A program made the position numbers and the translations under genes. From Ideonella sp. (GTDB lineage Bacteria > Pseudomonadota > Gammaproteobacteria > Burkholderiales > Burkholderiaceae_C), in NCBI GenBank assembly GCA_015075165.1, contig JABTUY010000001.1, forward strand, positions 434,001 through 498,000: DNA of 64,000 nucleotides. Reading direction: 5' to 3'. The notes under the pieces are model-generated. The model saw only the letters and a list, made by a program, of their open reading frames with translations. It was not told the origin of the DNA and searched no databases. Below, one piece after another: positions 43,377 through 51,543 of the stretch; position 1 is the first letter of the stretch; every line of letters starts with the position of its first letter.

Positions 43377-44269
43377 ACCGTATCGCGGTGCCCGCAGCGA
43401 CCTGCAGCGCCCACGCGGGCCACGGGCATCCGACGCGCTGGCTGCGCCGCGCCCGCCCGCTGCTGGGCACGCTGGTCGAAGTGGGGCTCGACGCCGCCGG
43501 CTTCGAGGCTGTCGACGACGGCGCCGCGACGGACGCTTCGCAGGCCGCCTTCGCGGTGAAGGCTTTCGAGGCCACCTACGCGGTGCACGCTTTCGAGGCC
43601 GCCTTCGCGGCCGTGACTGCCGTGCAGGCGTGCCTGTCGCGCTTCGAGCCGGGCAGCGACATCGGCCGCTTCAATGCCGCGGCGGCTGGCACCTGCCTCG
43701 ACGTGCAGCCGGACACCGTCGTGGTGCTGCGGCTCGCGCAGCAGTTGTTCGACGACACCGGGGGCGGCTTCGACGTCGCCCAGGGCAGCGGCCGCTGGTC
43801 GCTGTGCGGGCACGCACTGGTCAAGCACGATGCCGGCACGCGCATCGATCTCGGCGGCATCGGCAAGGGCCATGCGGTGGACCGCGCCGTCGCGGCGCTG
43901 TGCGCCAGCGGCGCCCGCCACGGCTGGGTCAATGCCGGCGGCGACCTGCGCGTCTTCGGCGCCGCCGAGCTGCCGTTGAAGCTGCGCGACGAGCGCAGCG
44001 GCGGCGTCACCGACTTCGGCTGGCTGCACGACGGCGCGTTTGCCACCAGCTGCTTCGATGCACCCGGGCACGCGCGGCTCGCGCGGCCCGCACCCGGCCA
44101 TGCCAACGGGTCCGCGCCCAGCCATGCCAGCGTGCAGGCCCCCACCTGCATGCTGGCCGATGCGCTGACCAAGATCGTGGCGCTCAGCGGCAACGCCATG
44201 CACCCGCTGCTGGCACGCCACGGCGCACAGGCGTGGTTGCACCCGCACGCCCACCGGCTCGCCGCATGA
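43373..44269 (+). CDS. apbE: FAD:protein FMN transferase
   Basis: A 298-residue ApbE family flavinyltransferase. Family marks are ARPLLGTLVEVGL at the N-terminus, GSDIGRFNAAAAG, RIDLGGIGKGHAVDRA, HGWVNAGGDLRVFG and the metal-binding ADALTKIVALSG. It transfers FMN from FAD to Thr in the target motif, here most likely Thr164 of the protein encoded just upstream. A 27-bp in-frame duplication (43562-43588 and 43589-43615) adds KAFEATYAV and HAFEAAFAA before the usual sequence. There is no obvious lipobox; a signal peptide is unclear. Confidence 0.9.
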   Translation: MNRIAVPAATCSAHAGHGHPTRWLRRARPLLGTLVEVGLDAAGFEAVDDGAATDASQAAFAVKAFEATYAVHAFEAAFAAVTAVQACLSRFEPGSDIGRFNAAAAGTCLDVQPDTVVVLRLAQQLFDDTGGGFDVAQGSGRWSLCGHALVKHDAGTRIDLGGIGKGHAVDRAVAALCASGARHGWVNAGGDLRVFGAAELPLKLRDERSGGVTDFGWLHDGAFATSCFDAPGHARLARPAPGHANGSAPSHASVQAPTCMLADALTKIVALSGNAMHPLLARHGAQAWLHPHAHRLAA

Positions 44270-44724
44270 GGCCCGGCTCGCAGCACCTGTCGCTGCATCA
44301 GCGCGTGCTGGTGCACACCACCGGCTGGCTGCTGCTGGCCACGGGCGTGGCCTGGCTCACGGTGCACTACACGATCGGCGCCGGCGCCGGCGAGTTGCCG
44401 CAGCCGAGCGAGGCCTGGTTGATCCGCCTGCACGCGCTGGCCGCATGGGTGGCCACCTTCGCGCTCGGCGAACTGGCCGCGCAGCATGTGCCGCGCGGTT
44501 GGCGCACCACCCACCACCGGCGCGAGACACGACAACGCCGGCTGGGCATCGCGCTGTGCACGCTCGCGGTCGCGCTGGTGGCCAGCGGCTACGCGCTGAT
44601 GTATCTGGTACCCGAGCCGACACATGCGGCCTGGGGTCTGATGCACAGCACGGTCGGGATCGCGATGGCCGCGGTGCTCGTCGCACACCGGAGCGGCGTC
44701 GCGATGCACCAGGGCCCGTCATGA
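44266..44724 (+). CDS. small integral membrane protein, cytochrome b-like
   Basis: A 152-residue protein with four membrane helices. Helix 2 carries two His 18 residues apart (RLHALAAWVATFALGELAAQ then H), and helix 4 two His 14 apart (MHSTVGIAMAAVLVAHRSGV). Such pairs could ligate heme b and carry electrons across the membrane. It overlaps apbE by ATGA and ends the operon. I infer that it feeds electrons from the quinone pool or cytoplasm to the FMN protein. No named family is recognised. Confidence 0.7.
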   Translation: MRPGSQHLSLHQRVLVHTTGWLLLATGVAWLTVHYTIGAGAGELPQPSEAWLIRLHALAAWVATFALGELAAQHVPRGWRTTHHRRETRQRRLGIALCTLAVALVASGYALMYLVPEPTHAAWGLMHSTVGIAMAAVLVAHRSGVAMHQGPS

Positions 44725-44892
44725 TCGCGATCGCACTCGCCGATCTGCAGCGCGGCGGCGGCTGGGCGCCATCGCGTCGTTGCCGGGCAGCCCCGATCGA
44801 ACGCGAGACCAGCGCCGTGCGCCGCCCGGCGCACGCCACTGGATTGACAGGTATCAAAACACCTGATCGTTCGAGGGTCGATCGATCCGGAT

Positions 44893-44910
44893 TGGTCCGA
44901 TACTGGTCCG
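44893..44910 (+). promoter_or_regulatory. 11-bp-spaced direct heptamer repeat before SARP gene
   Basis: TGGTCCG occurs at 44893-44899 and 44904-44910, exactly 11 bp apart and just before the ATG at 44915. SARP regulators bind direct heptamers on one helix face. The 190-bp region also holds TTGACA at 44844-44849 as possible -35, without a clear -10. Confidence 0.35.
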
Positions 44911-44914
44911 CCAA

Positions 44915-47638
44915 ATGCACGGCCCGCTGGAGCTGGAGCTGTTGGGGTCCGCGCGCGTTCGCGTCGGCGGCGAACCGGTAGCGCTGCCCACCCGGAAGGC
45001 CTTCGCGCTGCTGGCCTATCTTGCGCTCGCCGGCGCACAGCCGCGCCGCGTCGTTGCTGAGTTGCTCTGGAGCGGCACGCCAGAGGACGCCAGGCGGAGC
45101 AACCTGCGCCAGGAGTTGCATCGGCTGCAACGCACGCCGCTGGCCGCGTGGCTCGAGGTGAGCGGCGACCAGCTCGCACTGCGCGAGGGCATTGCGCTCG
45201 ATGTGTCGCGCTGGCGTCTGGCAGTCGAAGGTGCGGCGGGCGAGGTCGTCGCCGCCCCGCCGCCGCCGTTGCTCGATGGGTTCGCGCTGCACGCTGCGGA
45301 CGATTTCATGTCGTGGCTGCAGGCGCAGCGCGACCTGCTGCTGCAAACCTGGCGACAAGCCGTGCGACGACAGGCGACCATGCGCGAGGAAGCGGGCGAT
45401 CCGCACGGCGCGCTGGAGCTGCTTCGCGGCGCGCTGGCATCCGAAACCACCAACGAAGAGCTGCATCGCGAGGCAATGCGCCTGCTGCACCAGCTCGGCG
45501 ATGCAGGCGGTGCGACCGAGCTGTTCGAACGGTTGCAACGCCGCCTGCGCGACGAACTCGACGCCGAGCCGCAAGCGCAGACCATGGCGCTGTGGCAGCG
45601 CATCCGCTTCACGCCGGGTGGCTGCTCGGCAGCTCCGGGCGTGGCTCCCGACGCGCTGCAGGCGCCGCTCATCGGCCGCGAAACCGCTTGGCAACAGCTG
45701 GAGGCCGCCAGCGGATCGCTCGCGCTGATCGAAGGCGAGGCCGGGGTCGGCAAGAGCCGCCTGGCGCTCGATTTCGGTCGCGCGCGTGGCCTGGTCGTGC
45801 TGCTCAAGGGGCGCGAGGTGTCACGCGAGACACCGCTGTATCCGGTGGCCGACGCGTTGCTGCGCGCCTATCAGGATGACACCGGCTGGTTCGAGCTGCT
45901 CGATCCGGCTTGGCGCATCGAAGTGGCACGATTGCTGCCCGCGCTCGCCGACGACAATGTCGCGCCGATCGAGTTGCCGCTGGTCGAGGCGCGCGCGCGC
46001 TTTCTGGAGGGTCTCACCGCGGCGCTGCTGACTGCAGCCGGATCCGGCACGATCGTCTTCGACGACATCCAATGGCTCGATGCCGCTACCGCCGAGCTGA
46101 TGGCGCATGTTGCGAGACGCCCGCCGCGTGCGCGGCTGATTGCCACCGTGCGCAGCGACGAGTTGTCGGCCGGCGCGGGCGCAGCCAGCGCGCTCGAGGC
46201 GATCGCCCGCGATGGGTTGCTGCAACGCGTGGTGCTTGCGCCGCTGACCGAGCCGCAGGTGCTGGGGCTGGTGCGCGCGCTGTCGGGCAGCCGCGAAGCT
46301 GCGCGCTTCTCGCATCGGCTGCACGCGGTCACCGCAGGCAACCCGTTGTTCATTTTCGAATCACTGCACGATCTGTTCGATGCCGGTGTCTTGTGGCGCG
46401 CGGGCGACACCTGGGCCACGCCGTTCGACGATCACACGGAGGACTATCGCGAACTGCCGCTGTCACCGAGCGTGCGAGAGGCCGTTCTGCGGCGAATCGA
46501 CCGGCTCGGTGAGGCGACACGACGATTGCTCGACGCGGCCAGCCTGGCCGGCGATGGCTTCCGTCTCGACTGGCTGCTGGCCTGCACCGAATACCCCGAA
46601 GAGACGATCGTCGAGGCGGCCGATGGCGCGTGCCGGGCCGGACTCATCGCCGATACGGGCTTCGGGTTCCGCTTCACGCATGACTTGATCCGTCGCTCGC
46701 TCGACGAGGCGCTCGGCAGCGAGCGTCGCAAGCTGATGCACCGTCGCTTGGCCGAGGCGATGGCGCGCACCGGCGCGGCGCCGGCCGACGTCGCCGCGCA
46801 CCTCGAAGCCGGCCAGCGCGCGCCGCAGGCCGTGTCGCACCGCGTGCGGGCGGCCGAAGCGGCGGCGCGCGTCTACGCGCTGCACGACGCGCTGACGCAG
46901 TACGGCCTCGCGCTGGCCGACGGCATGGCCGATGCAGCTGCCTTCGACGCCCACAGCGCCCGCGTCGAGCTGCTGCGCAACCTCGGCGACAACGCCGGGC
47001 GCAGCGACGCGCTCGCCGCGATGGCCGAGCTGGTCACCTCCGACGACGTAGCGCGGCAGGTCGAGCTGGCGGTCAAGCAGGCGGTCGATCACTTCGAGCA
47101 CCAGCGCTACGAGGAGGCGTGGCGGACGGCCAGCGAGGCGATCGTTCGCCTGCGTGGCCGCCTCGACGAAGTGACCGAAGCGGCGCTGCTGCTCGAAGCG
47201 GGCGCCGCGCTGAAGGCGCTCGGTCGGCTCGACGAGGCCGAGACCGCACTGTCGACGGCGCTCGCGCGCTATCGACCGATCTCGCCACTGAAAACGGCGA
47301 ACTGCAGCTACTGGTTGTGCCAGTGCGCGATCGAACGCGGCGACATCGCGCGTGCGCACGCGTTGTGCGAGGAATCGATCGCCGCCACCGCAGCAGCCGG
47401 GCACCGCCGCGGCCATGCGCTGTCGCTGGCCACGCGGGCCGATATGGCCTTTCGCGCCGGCGACGTGGCGGCCGGTGCCGCGGCGCTCGAGCAGGCATAC
47501 GCGGAGGCGCGCGAGATCGGCAGCCTGCCGCTGCAGCGCGCCTTCGCGCAACGACTGGTCGAGCGGCTGGGCGCGGCAGGCGCGGCCGAACGGGCCGCCG
47601 CCTGGCAAACCCAGCTCGCCCGCCTGCAAGAGCGTTGA
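44915..47638 (+). CDS. SARP/AfsR-like regulator with AAA ATPase and TPR region
   Basis: A 907-residue regulator of the same architecture as the one at 3197 but without repeat linkers. Residues 1-230 hold the winged helix and BTAD (LELELLGSARVRVGGEP, RVVAELLWSGTPEDARRSN). The ATPase has Walker A GEAGVGKSRL near 273 and Walker B TIVFDDIQWLD near 380, then a helical TPR-like half. Such proteins activate target genes in response to an unknown signal, with ATPase-dependent switching. The downstream small ORFs and exported proteins are likely targets because 11-bp-period repeats lie before them. Confidence 0.87.
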   Translation: MHGPLELELLGSARVRVGGEPVALPTRKAFALLAYLALAGAQPRRVVAELLWSGTPEDARRSNLRQELHRLQRTPLAAWLEVSGDQLALREGIALDVSRWRLAVEGAAGEVVAAPPPPLLDGFALHAADDFMSWLQAQRDLLLQTWRQAVRRQATMREEAGDPHGALELLRGALASETTNEELHREAMRLLHQLGDAGGATELFERLQRRLRDELDAEPQAQTMALWQRIRFTPGGCSAAPGVAPDALQAPLIGRETAWQQLEAASGSLALIEGEAGVGKSRLALDFGRARGLVVLLKGREVSRETPLYPVADALLRAYQDDTGWFELLDPAWRIEVARLLPALADDNVAPIELPLVEARARFLEGLTAALLTAAGSGTIVFDDIQWLDAATAELMAHVARRPPRARLIATVRSDELSAGAGAASALEAIARDGLLQRVVLAPLTEPQVLGLVRALSGSREAARFSHRLHAVTAGNPLFIFESLHDLFDAGVLWRAGDTWATPFDDHTEDYRELPLSPSVREAVLRRIDRLGEATRRLLDAASLAGDGFRLDWLLACTEYPEETIVEAADGACRAGLIADTGFGFRFTHDLIRRSLDEALGSERRKLMHRRLAEAMARTGAAPADVAAHLEAGQRAPQAVSHRVRAAEAAARVYALHDALTQYGLALADGMADAAAFDAHSARVELLRNLGDNAGRSDALAAMAELVTSDDVARQVELAVKQAVDHFEHQRYEEAWRTASEAIVRLRGRLDEVTEAALLLEAGAALKALGRLDEAETALSTALARYRPISPLKTANCSYWLCQCAIERGDIARAHALCEESIAATAAAGHRRGHALSLATRADMAFRAGDVAAGAAALEQAYAEAREIGSLPLQRAFAQRLVERLGAAGAAERAAAWQTQLARLQER

Positions 47639-47687
47639 CGACGATGCCGCATCCGCCGCCGCGCACATGGTGCCGGCGGGCGCCGAT

Positions 47688-47728
47688 GTAACGCCAGCCT
47701 TCTCCGTCTGTGACGCCGTGGTAACGCC
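47688..47728 (+). promoter_or_regulatory. three GT(A/G)ACGCC direct repeats at 22- and 11-bp spacing
   Basis: GTAACGCC at 47688-47695, GTGACGCC at 47710-47717 and GTAACGCC at 47721-47728. Start-to-start distances are 22 and 11 bp, one or two helical turns. This is the spacing rule of SARP operators. They lie about 65-100 bp before the first small ORF and directly after the SARP-type gene. Confidence 0.5.
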
Positions 47729-47791
47729 GCGCACGGTACGGTCGCGTCGAGGCTGCGGATCGACCGTGGCGACGACCAAGGGAGGACTGCG

Positions 47792-47926
47792 ATGATGCAG
47801 CGACCCCGCATCCGGCGGACCACACCGCGCGCACCGTGCGGAATCGCGGTGCCCCAGCGCGAGTACGAGCTGACCGCAATCCACACCGGCGCCGCGCCAC
47901 TGCCCGAAGCGATCGCCAGGCTGTGA
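47792..47926 (+). CDS. small ORF, 44 residues
   Basis: A 44-residue ORF beginning MMQRPRIRRTTPRAPC and ending PEAIARL. It has a strong GGGAGG at 47780-47785 and its stop overlaps the start of the next small ORF (GTGA at 47923-47926). The N-terminal half is very basic. No family is recognised; the ribosome site and overlap are the reasons to call it. Confidence 0.5.
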   Translation: MMQRPRIRRTTPRAPCGIAVPQREYELTAIHTGAAPLPEAIARL

Positions 47927-48147
47927 AGAACGAGGACACCGCCGCGCTCGCTGCCGGCAATCGGCGCACGCAGGCCGTACACGAGGCTGGGCCGCTGCAC
48001 ATCGAGCTGCAGCGCTGCGGCGAGCGCTGGCAGGCGGTGATCCAGCGCGAAGGCGTCACTGGCGAAGTGACCACCTTGCATCAATTGATCCGTTGGCTGG
48101 TCGACCTTTCGTCCAACCCGAACCGACCGTCTGGAGGGCTGCAATGA
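47923..48147 (+). CDS. small ORF, 74 residues
   Basis: A 74-residue ORF with GTG start overlapping the previous stop. The centre GPLHIELQRCGERWQAVIQR then EGVTGEVTTLHQLIRWLVDL predicts a strand-strand-helix fold. No signal peptide, so it would be cytoplasmic, unlike the exported proteins that follow. Likely translationally coupled to the 44-residue ORF. Function unknown. Confidence 0.5.
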   Translation: MKNEDTAALAAGNRRTQAVHEAGPLHIELQRCGERWQAVIQREGVTGEVTTLHQLIRWLVDLSSNPNRPSGGLQ

Positions 48148-48185
48148 CGTGCGCCCGACGGTCCACACCCGCACGGAGCCATCTA

Positions 48186-48770
48186 ATGAAGCAAGACATC
48201 GCCACGTCACCTACCGATCGGCGCGCCATCGCCCTGCGTAGCATGCTGCGTCGCTGCGTCGCGCTGGTTGTGCTGCCGCTGGCGGTGGCACAGGCCGCGC
48301 ACGCGGCGCAGACGGCCAAGGCCGCGATCCAGCAGGCGGCTGCGGCCGCCGCGAAATGGCAGACCGACGCGCAGTTGACCCATGTGTCGACGCTGCGCGG
48401 TCAGCGCGACGGCCGCGCTCCGAGCTGGCTGTGCACCTATTACTCGCCGAAGGCGAAGAAGAGTGCGATCGTCACCGTGCGCGACGGCGGCAAGATCGAT
48501 GTCGACGCCGACGTGCGCAACACCTCGATCGATGCGATCGGGATCGACTTCGTCGACAGCGATCAGGCAGTCGCGGCTGCGATCAAGGCTGGGCTGAAGT
48601 TCGACAAGGCCGCCAAGGATCTGGGTTTCGGCCTCGTCGTCGGCGGCCAGGCCAGCGGCCGGCCGCAGTTGTACTGGTCGGTGATGGTGTCGCATGACAA
48701 GGGCATGTCGGGCGTGACGCTCAACGGCAAGGACGCAGCGTTCGTCAAGCGCGACGAGGTGAAGTACTGA
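48186..48770 (+). CDS. exported hypothetical protein
   Basis: A 194-residue protein with a signal peptide whose basic region and hydrophobic core (CVALVVLPLAVAQAAHA) end near residue 40. The mature part is alpha/beta (GKIDVDADVRNTSIDAIGID, FGLVVGGQASGRPQLYWSVM), resembling PepSY-like or YbbC-like small periplasmic domains in outline only. GGAG at 48174 supports ATG 48186. It is the first of three exported unknown proteins after the SARP regulator. Confidence 0.68.
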   Translation: MKQDIATSPTDRRAIALRSMLRRCVALVVLPLAVAQAAHAAQTAKAAIQQAAAAAAKWQTDAQLTHVSTLRGQRDGRAPSWLCTYYSPKAKKSAIVTVRDGGKIDVDADVRNTSIDAIGIDFVDSDQAVAAAIKAGLKFDKAAKDLGFGLVVGGQASGRPQLYWSVMVSHDKGMSGVTLNGKDAAFVKRDEVKY

Positions 48771-48939
48771 GCGAAGACCAATGCGATGGCACGCGCTGAA
48801 TGCAAAGCACCGCGCAAGGGTTGGCGAAGCCGCCCGCGCAAGGCCGACGAGCGCGCCGCAGTAACGATCGACGAGTCCCGCAGCGGCATGCCCGGATGAG
48901 CGCACGTTCGGCGGATCGAGCCTTGACGAGGAGCAGACG

Positions 48940-49569
48940 ATGACATCGAGGAGCCTGGTCTCCAGGGTGCTGCAGGTCGCAGCGGTGGCGATGGCGGTGG
49001 CCTCTGCGGCCGACGCCGCCGACAGCGGCAGGCAGGCCCCCGCGCCTGCCGCTGCACAGCCCGCTCGGCAAGGGGTTGCCCTGCCAATGAAGGGCGACCT
49101 GCGCCCGACCCTCGGCAGCGCGCAGCGCAACGTGGTGCCGACGATGAGCATCGACACGATCGCCAAGAACTTCAACCAGTTCTCCGGCGACGCGAAGGCC
49201 TTCGAGGGGATGGCCAAGGCCATCCCGGAGATCACCCAGCAATGCGCAAGCAAGCCCTACAGCATCCAGGAGCAGGCCAAGGCCGGCTGCACGCCCACCG
49301 ACACGGTGGCGCAGTGCTCCGACAAGCTGCTGAAGCACTGCTTGCAGAACTTCCAGGGCACGCGCTTGCCCAGCGTCCGCGTGGGCAGCGGCGGCGCCCC
49401 GGGCCACAGCCTGCCCACCACGGGCGGCAGCAACCACAAGATCGGCTTCTCGCTGCAGGAGTTTCAGCAAACCGCGGCAGCGGCCGCGGCCGCGGCCCGG
49501 ACGCTGAGCCAGCAGCTCGCGGCCTATGCGAACCAGATCGACTTCAACGCGAAGAAGGCCTTGCCATGA
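48940..49569 (+). CDS. exported hypothetical protein with disulfide-like cysteines
   Basis: A 209-residue protein with signal peptide (VLQVAAVAMAVASAADA-A). The mature part has a Pro/Ala linker, then STIDTI-like helices around NFNQFSGDAKAFEGMAKAIP and four cysteines (QQCASK, AGCTPT, AQCSDK, KHCLQN) that could form two disulfides. A C-terminal Ala-rich helix (QQTAAAAAAAARTLSQQLAA) follows. GAGGAG precedes the ATG. The stop overlaps the next gene's start (ATGA). Family unknown; the 169-bp gap upstream holds nothing I recognise. Confidence 0.68.
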   Translation: MTSRSLVSRVLQVAAVAMAVASAADAADSGRQAPAPAAAQPARQGVALPMKGDLRPTLGSAQRNVVPTMSIDTIAKNFNQFSGDAKAFEGMAKAIPEITQQCASKPYSIQEQAKAGCTPTDTVAQCSDKLLKHCLQNFQGTRLPSVRVGSGGAPGHSLPTTGGSNHKIGFSLQEFQQTAAAAAAAARTLSQQLAAYANQIDFNAKKALP

Positions 49570-50780
49570 ACCTCGATCTTTCGAGATGCCGCACGGTCTG
49601 TGCGACGCTGCTGCCGGCGACGCTGTGGCTGCCCCAACAGGTCGCAGCAATCGGCTTCTCCAGCACGAGCACGACGATCAACTCCACCCACATCGTCAAG
49701 CAAATGGCCGAATGCGAGTCGTTCGAACTGAAGGAAACCATCAGCGACGGAACTGCACGAACCCGCACCTATTGGCTGCAAGGCATCTGCAAGACCTGGG
49801 TGATCCACATCAAAGGCGGCAAGCCGCAGGACAAGACGAGCGAGGTATCGCTGTTCGCCGAGGCGCGCGCAACCTGGCACTCGGATTCGAGCCGGCTCGA
49901 GGAGACTGTCAAACTGAGCGCAGCGGACAAGACGCGTTCGGGCACCTTGCGCTCGACGTTCAAGTGCCTGGGCGATCCGGTTGCTCAGAACGTCTCTTGC
50001 GTGCAGCTCGAGTTCAAGAACCTGACCGACTGGTCGGGATTCGCGGTACCGATCGACAAGAATCGCCCGCTGTCGCAGGGCGCTGCATCGATGGCCGCGG
50101 TGGCCCAGGTCGCCAAGTCGACGCGGCGAATGTCGTCACCTTCGGCCAAATCATCCACTGCGGCGCAACCGGGCCCCTCCAGCGGCGCATCCACATCCAC
50201 CGACACGTCCGCCAGGGCCAACACGGCGGCCGCGGCAGCCGCGATCGGCAGCGTATCGCCAGCCGCTGCTGCGCCGTTACCAGACCTGACAAGTGGCGTG
50301 CGCGCCGTCGTCGCCGGCAAGCACAGCGGCGCATCGGGCGCCATGCTCGCACTGCCCGACACCGACGCGCGTGTGTCCGCCAACGGCGTGTGCCAGGTCG
50401 CCTTCGAGCATGAGATCCGCAATGTCGGCGCCGCCGACAGTCCGGCGTCGGATCGCCGCTGGACACGCGACGGCACTCCTGGCTCCCTGGTCGCAGCGAC
50501 ACCGGCGATCGCCGCCGGCGCTGCCGTGACCCGAATCGACACGATCGGTCTGCGGCCGGGCGTGAACAAACTGCGGCTGCAGCTGGATCCGCTGGGCCAG
50601 ATCGCCGAGGTCAACGAGGCCAACAACGACTTCGTGTTGACGGTCAGCGTCTCCGGCCTGTGCGCTGGCGTGGCACCATCGTCGCCGCAGGCCGCGGCCA
50701 CCGACAGCATGCCCACCAGCCAGGACGGTGCAGCGTCGGCAGCCCAGCGCCGATTGCGCCTTCCATCGGCCTCACGCTGA
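49566..50780 (+). CDS. exported protein with C-terminal CARDB-like domain
   Basis: A 404-residue exported protein. The signal peptide ends near VAA. The N-terminal domain (ECESFELKETISDGTARTRT, GICKTWVIHIKGGKPQDKTS) is unknown and Cys-containing. A Ser/Ala-rich linker (about 185-235) joins a beta-sandwich resembling CARDB (VAFEHEIRNVGAADSPASDR, ITRIDTIGL-like TRIDTIGLRPGVNKLRLQLD, EVNEANNDFVLTVSVSG). The NEANN motif is typical of such adhesion-related domains. Coupled to the upstream gene, so the two probably act together at the cell surface or periplasm. Confidence 0.72.
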   Translation: MNLDLSRCRTVCATLLPATLWLPQQVAAIGFSSTSTTINSTHIVKQMAECESFELKETISDGTARTRTYWLQGICKTWVIHIKGGKPQDKTSEVSLFAEARATWHSDSSRLEETVKLSAADKTRSGTLRSTFKCLGDPVAQNVSCVQLEFKNLTDWSGFAVPIDKNRPLSQGAASMAAVAQVAKSTRRMSSPSAKSSTAAQPGPSSGASTSTDTSARANTAAAAAAIGSVSPAAAAPLPDLTSGVRAVVAGKHSGASGAMLALPDTDARVSANGVCQVAFEHEIRNVGAADSPASDRRWTRDGTPGSLVAATPAIAAGAAVTRIDTIGLRPGVNKLRLQLDPLGQIAEVNEANNDFVLTVSVSGLCAGVAPSSPQAAATDSMPTSQDGAASAAQRRLRLPSASR

Positions 50781-50924
50781 GCCCGCGCCCGGTGCAAGGA
50801 GCATCCTCGTGCGCGGCGGCTTGATCGCCGCCACGCACGGCCCGCAGCGAGGGCACCCCTCGGGTACGATGCAATCCCGTCGCGGCAGGCCCCAGAACGC
50901 AGCGGCGCCCCCGGAGTCCCCAAT

Positions 50925-51539
50925 TTGCAAATCGTCTGCCTCGATCTCGAGGGCGTCCTGGTGCCCGAGATCTGGATCGCGTTCGCCGAACGCACCGGCA
51001 TCGCCGATTTCCGCCGCACCACGCGCGACGAACCCGACTACGACCGGCTGATGCGTTTTCGCATCGGCCTGCTCGATCAGCACGGCCTGAAGCTGCCCGA
51101 CATCCAGCGCGTGATCGGCTCGATGCAGCCGCTGGAGGGCGCGCGCGCGTTCCTCGACGCGCTGCGCACGCGCTACCAGGTGCTGATCCTGTCGGACACG
51201 TTCTACGAGTTTGCCGACCCGCTGATGCAGCAACTCGGCCGGCCCACGCTGTTCTGCCACCGCCTGATCACGGACACCAGCGGCCGCATCGTCGACTACC
51301 GGCTGCGCCAGCCCGACCAGAAGCGCCGCGCGGTGCAGGCGCTGAAGGCGCTGAACTTCCGCGTCATCGCGGCCGGCGATTCGTACAACGACACCGCGAT
51401 GCTCGGCGCAGCCGATGCCGGCTTCTTCATCCACCCGCCGCCGGCGATCGCCGAGCGGTTCCCGCAGTTTCCGGTGGCGCGTTCGTACACCGAGCTGCGT
51501 GCGGCGATCGACGGCGCGGCGGCCCGGTGGGTGGATTGA
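50925..51539 (+). CDS. thrH: bifunctional phosphoserine phosphatase/homoserine phosphotransferase ThrH
   Basis: A 204-residue HAD enzyme matching ThrH. Motif I is CLDLEGVLVPEIWIAFAE with nucleophile Asp7 and Glu9, the DLEG form typical of ThrH. LILSDTFYEFADPLMQQLGR carries motif II, and AAGDSYNDTAMLGAADAGFF motifs III and IV. It dephosphorylates phosphoserine and can move the phosphate to homoserine. Start is TTG at 50925 with GGAG at 50912; no ATG or GTG in frame fits. Upstream, a small hairpin (CGAGGG/CCCTCG at 50848-50862) precedes TACGAT, a possible -10. Confidence 0.9.
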   Translation: MQIVCLDLEGVLVPEIWIAFAERTGIADFRRTTRDEPDYDRLMRFRIGLLDQHGLKLPDIQRVIGSMQPLEGARAFLDALRTRYQVLILSDTFYEFADPLMQQLGRPTLFCHRLITDTSGRIVDYRLRQPDQKRRAVQALKALNFRVIAAGDSYNDTAMLGAADAGFFIHPPPAIAERFPQFPVARSYTELRAAIDGAAARWVD

Positions 51540-51543
51540 CGCG

